Assembly (NCBI RefSeq): GCF_000526515.1
Contig: NZ_JAGF01000001.1
Span: 4,278,001 to 4,342,000, forward strand
Length of the DNA stretch: 64,000 bases
Source: Cellulomonas sp. KRMCY2
GTDB lineage: Bacteria > Actinomycetota > Actinomycetes > Actinomycetales > Cellulomonadaceae
Direction: 5' to 3'
A program made the translations under genes and the position numbers. The notes under the pieces are model-generated. The model saw nothing but the letters and a program-made list of their open reading frames with translations, searched no databases and was not told the DNA's origin. This document shows positions 62,331-64,000 of this stretch, in pieces (the stretch's first letter is position 1; every line of letters begins with the position of its first letter).

Positions 62331-62393
62331 GCACCGGTCCGATCCGGCTCGGCACCGGTCCGATCCGGTTCGACACCCGTCCGATCCGGCGCA
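62331..62393. repeat. 21-bp tandem repeat, three units
   Basis: Units at 62331-62351, 62352-62372 and 62373-62393 (consensus GCACCGGTCCGATCCGGNTCG, given as GCACCGGTCCGATCCGG plus variable end). The first two differ at one base; the third is more divergent. It lies in the divergent gap between the exporter ATPase and valS. Confidence 0.8.
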
Positions 62394-62443
62394 TCCGCCC
62401 CGGCGTACGTGGGTCCCGGCCGGGTCTGGGAGAATCGGCGACC

Positions 62444-64000
62444 ATGAGCGACACGCATGCCTCGGTCACTGTCTCTACGAGCACTGTCCCGGCGACGGCC
62501 TCGACCTCGTCGCGGGTACCGGACAAGGTCAGCCTGGACGGCCTCGAGGACCGCTGGGACGCCACCTGGTCCGAGGCCGGGACCTACGCGTTCGACCGGA
62601 CCAGGACGCGCGACCAGGTGTACTCGATCGACACGCCGCCGCCGACGGTCTCGGGCTCGCTGCACGTCGGCCACGTCTTCAGCTACACCCACACCGACGT
62701 CGTCGCCCGGTACCAGCGGATGCGCGGGCGCGAGGTCTTCTACCCGATGGGCTGGGACGACAACGGCCTGCCGACCGAGCGCCGGGTGCAGAACTACTAC
62801 GGCGTGCGCTGCGACCCCACGCTGCCGTACGAGACCGACTTCGCCGTGCCGCACGAGGGCGGCGAGGGCAAGAGCATCAAGGCCGCCGACCAGGTCCCGA
62901 TCTCGCGCCGCAACTTCGTCGAGCTGTGCGAGCGGCTGACGGTCGAGGACGAGCGGCAGTTCGAGGCGCTGTGGCGGCGGCTGGGCCTGTCGGTCGACTG
63001 GCGCCACCACTACCAGACCATCGGCGTGCCGTCCCGCGTGGTCGCGCAGAAGGCGTTCCTGCGCAACCTGGCCCGCGGCGAGGCCTACCAGGCCGAGGCC
63101 CCCGGCCTGTGGGACGTGACCTTCCAGACCGCCGTCGCGCAGGCCGAGCTCGAGGCGCGCGACTACCCGGGCCACTTCCACCGGGTCGCCTTCCACGCGA
63201 CCGACGGCTCCGGTCCGGTGCACATCGAGACCACCCGGCCCGAGCTGATCCCGGCCGTCGTCGCGCTCATCGCGCACCCCGACGACGTGCGGTACCAGCA
63301 CCTGTTCGGCACGACCGTCCGCGCACCGCTGTTCGACATCGAGATCCCCGTGCTGGCCCACACCGGGGCCGAGATGGACAAGGGCGCCGGCATCGCGATG
63401 TGCTGCACCTTCGGCGACCTCACCGACGTGCAGTGGTGGCGCGAGCTGCAGCTGCCCACCCACTCGGTGATCAGCCGCGACGGCCGCCTGCTGCGCGAGA
63501 TCCCCGACTGGATCGCCGACGACGCCGGCCGCGCGCTGTTCGGCGAGCTCGCCGGCAGGACGACGTTCTCGGCACGGGCGGCGGTGGTCGACGCCCTGCG
63601 CGCCACGGGCGACCTCGACGGTGAGCCCACGCCGACCCAGCGGATGGCGAACTTCTACGAGAAGGGCGACAAGCCGCTCGAGATCGTCACCTCCCGTCAG
63701 TGGTACATCCGCAACGGCGGCCGGGCCGACGGTGCGGGCGCGGGACTGCGCGAGGCGCTGCTCGCCCGGGGCGACGAGCTCGCCTTCCACCCGGAGTTCA
63801 TGCGCGTGCGCTACGAGAACTGGGTCGGTGGCCTCAACGGCGACTGGCTGATCTCCCGCCAGCGCTTCTTCGGCGTGTCCATCCCGCTGTGGTACCCGCT
63901 CGACGCCGACGGCGAGGTCGACTACACCCGCCGCATCGTGCCGGACGAGGCGAGCCTCCCGGTCGACCCGAGCAGCGACGTCGCACCCGGCTACACGGCC
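62444..64000 (+). CDS. valS: Valyl-tRNA synthetase, N-terminal part (cut by window end)
   Basis: The open frame of 519 codons runs past base 64000 without a stop. It begins MSDTHASVTVSTSTVPATAS, a low-complexity start, followed by the class I catalytic core: PPPTVSGSLHVGHVFSYTHT with the HIGH motif as HVGH, and MGWDDNGLPTERRVQNYYG. An editing domain follows (HIETTRPELIPAVVALIAHP). The KMSKS part lies beyond the edge. GAGAAT at 62430-62435 could be a -10 for a near-leaderless transcript. Divergent from the ABC exporter operon. Confidence 0.95.
   Translation, partial: MSDTHASVTVSTSTVPATASTSSRVPDKVSLDGLEDRWDATWSEAGTYAFDRTRTRDQVYSIDTPPPTVSGSLHVGHVFSYTHTDVVARYQRMRGREVFYPMGWDDNGLPTERRVQNYYGVRCDPTLPYETDFAVPHEGGEGKSIKAADQVPISRRNFVELCERLTVEDERQFEALWRRLGLSVDWRHHYQTIGVPSRVVAQKAFLRNLARGEAYQAEAPGLWDVTFQTAVAQAELEARDYPGHFHRVAFHATDGSGPVHIETTRPELIPAVVALIAHPDDVRYQHLFGTTVRAPLFDIEIPVLAHTGAEMDKGAGIAMCCTFGDLTDVQWWRELQLPTHSVISRDGRLLREIPDWIADDAGRALFGELAGRTTFSARAAVVDALRATGDLDGEPTPTQRMANFYEKGDKPLEIVTSRQWYIRNGGRADGAGAGLREALLARGDELAFHPEFMRVRYENWVGGLNGDWLISRQRFFGVSIPLWYPLDADGEVDYTRRIVPDEASLPVDPSSDVAPGYTA

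Overview
The window is about 64 kb of very GC-rich, gene-dense chromosome from an actinobacterium. The gene order dprA-xerC-whiG-M23-rpsB-tsf, the rpsP-khpA-rimM-trmD-rplS block, the amtB-glnK-glnD operon and a T-box upstream of ileS are all actinobacterial. A glycosidase/oligosaccharide-transport operon and a proposed coenzyme F420-0 uptake locus suggest the Cellulomonadaceae and relatives (Cellulomonas, Actinotalea, Jonesia). That placement is inference. No tRNA, rRNA, CRISPR, insertion sequence or prophage gene was seen.

Left part (1-24.6 kb) is core machinery, almost all on the minus strand. Read in the direction of transcription it holds: ndk; smc, a small membrane protein and ftsY; amtB-glnK-glnD (nitrogen sensing); ffh; rpsP-khpA; rimM-trmD; rplS; lepB-rnhB-DUF2469; yraN-yifB-dprA-xerC-whiG; and rpsB-tsf. 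One M23 peptidase gene runs the other way. Many genes overlap by 4 bases (ATGA or GTGA), and strong hairpins mark the ends of tsf, rplS, khpA and the amtB-glnK unit.

Middle part (24.6-39.2 kb): the usual ileS-folC-DUF4233-ndk neighbourhood is split by dhaKLM (PTS-dependent dihydroxyacetone kinase) and a TetR-DHA2 efflux pair. ileS encodes the long IleS2-like enzyme and is preceded by a T-box leader with an AUC specifier. Next come a DUF1206 membrane protein and two overlapping PAP2 phosphatases. A sigma-factor gene and the membrane-protein gene that overlaps it are both broken in this sequence: an amber codon in region 4 of the first and a one-base frameshift in the second.

Right part (39.2-64 kb) is accessory: a GH3 beta-glucosidase with a complete oligopeptide-family ABC transporter and a divergent TetR regulator; a class III aminotransferase with an SDR; a TPR-GGDEF diguanylate cyclase and a YbjQ protein sharing a 20-bp upstream element; a proposed F420-0 ABC importer with cofE and an F420-dependent oxidoreductase (an F420 salvage locus); an FtsX/MacB-type exporter; and the start of valS, cut by the window edge.

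The most interesting items are the F420 salvage locus, the doubly broken sigma/membrane-protein operon, the ileS T-box with a non-standard UGGC bulge, a GlnD that ends after its HD domain, and short in-frame minisatellites in several genes.
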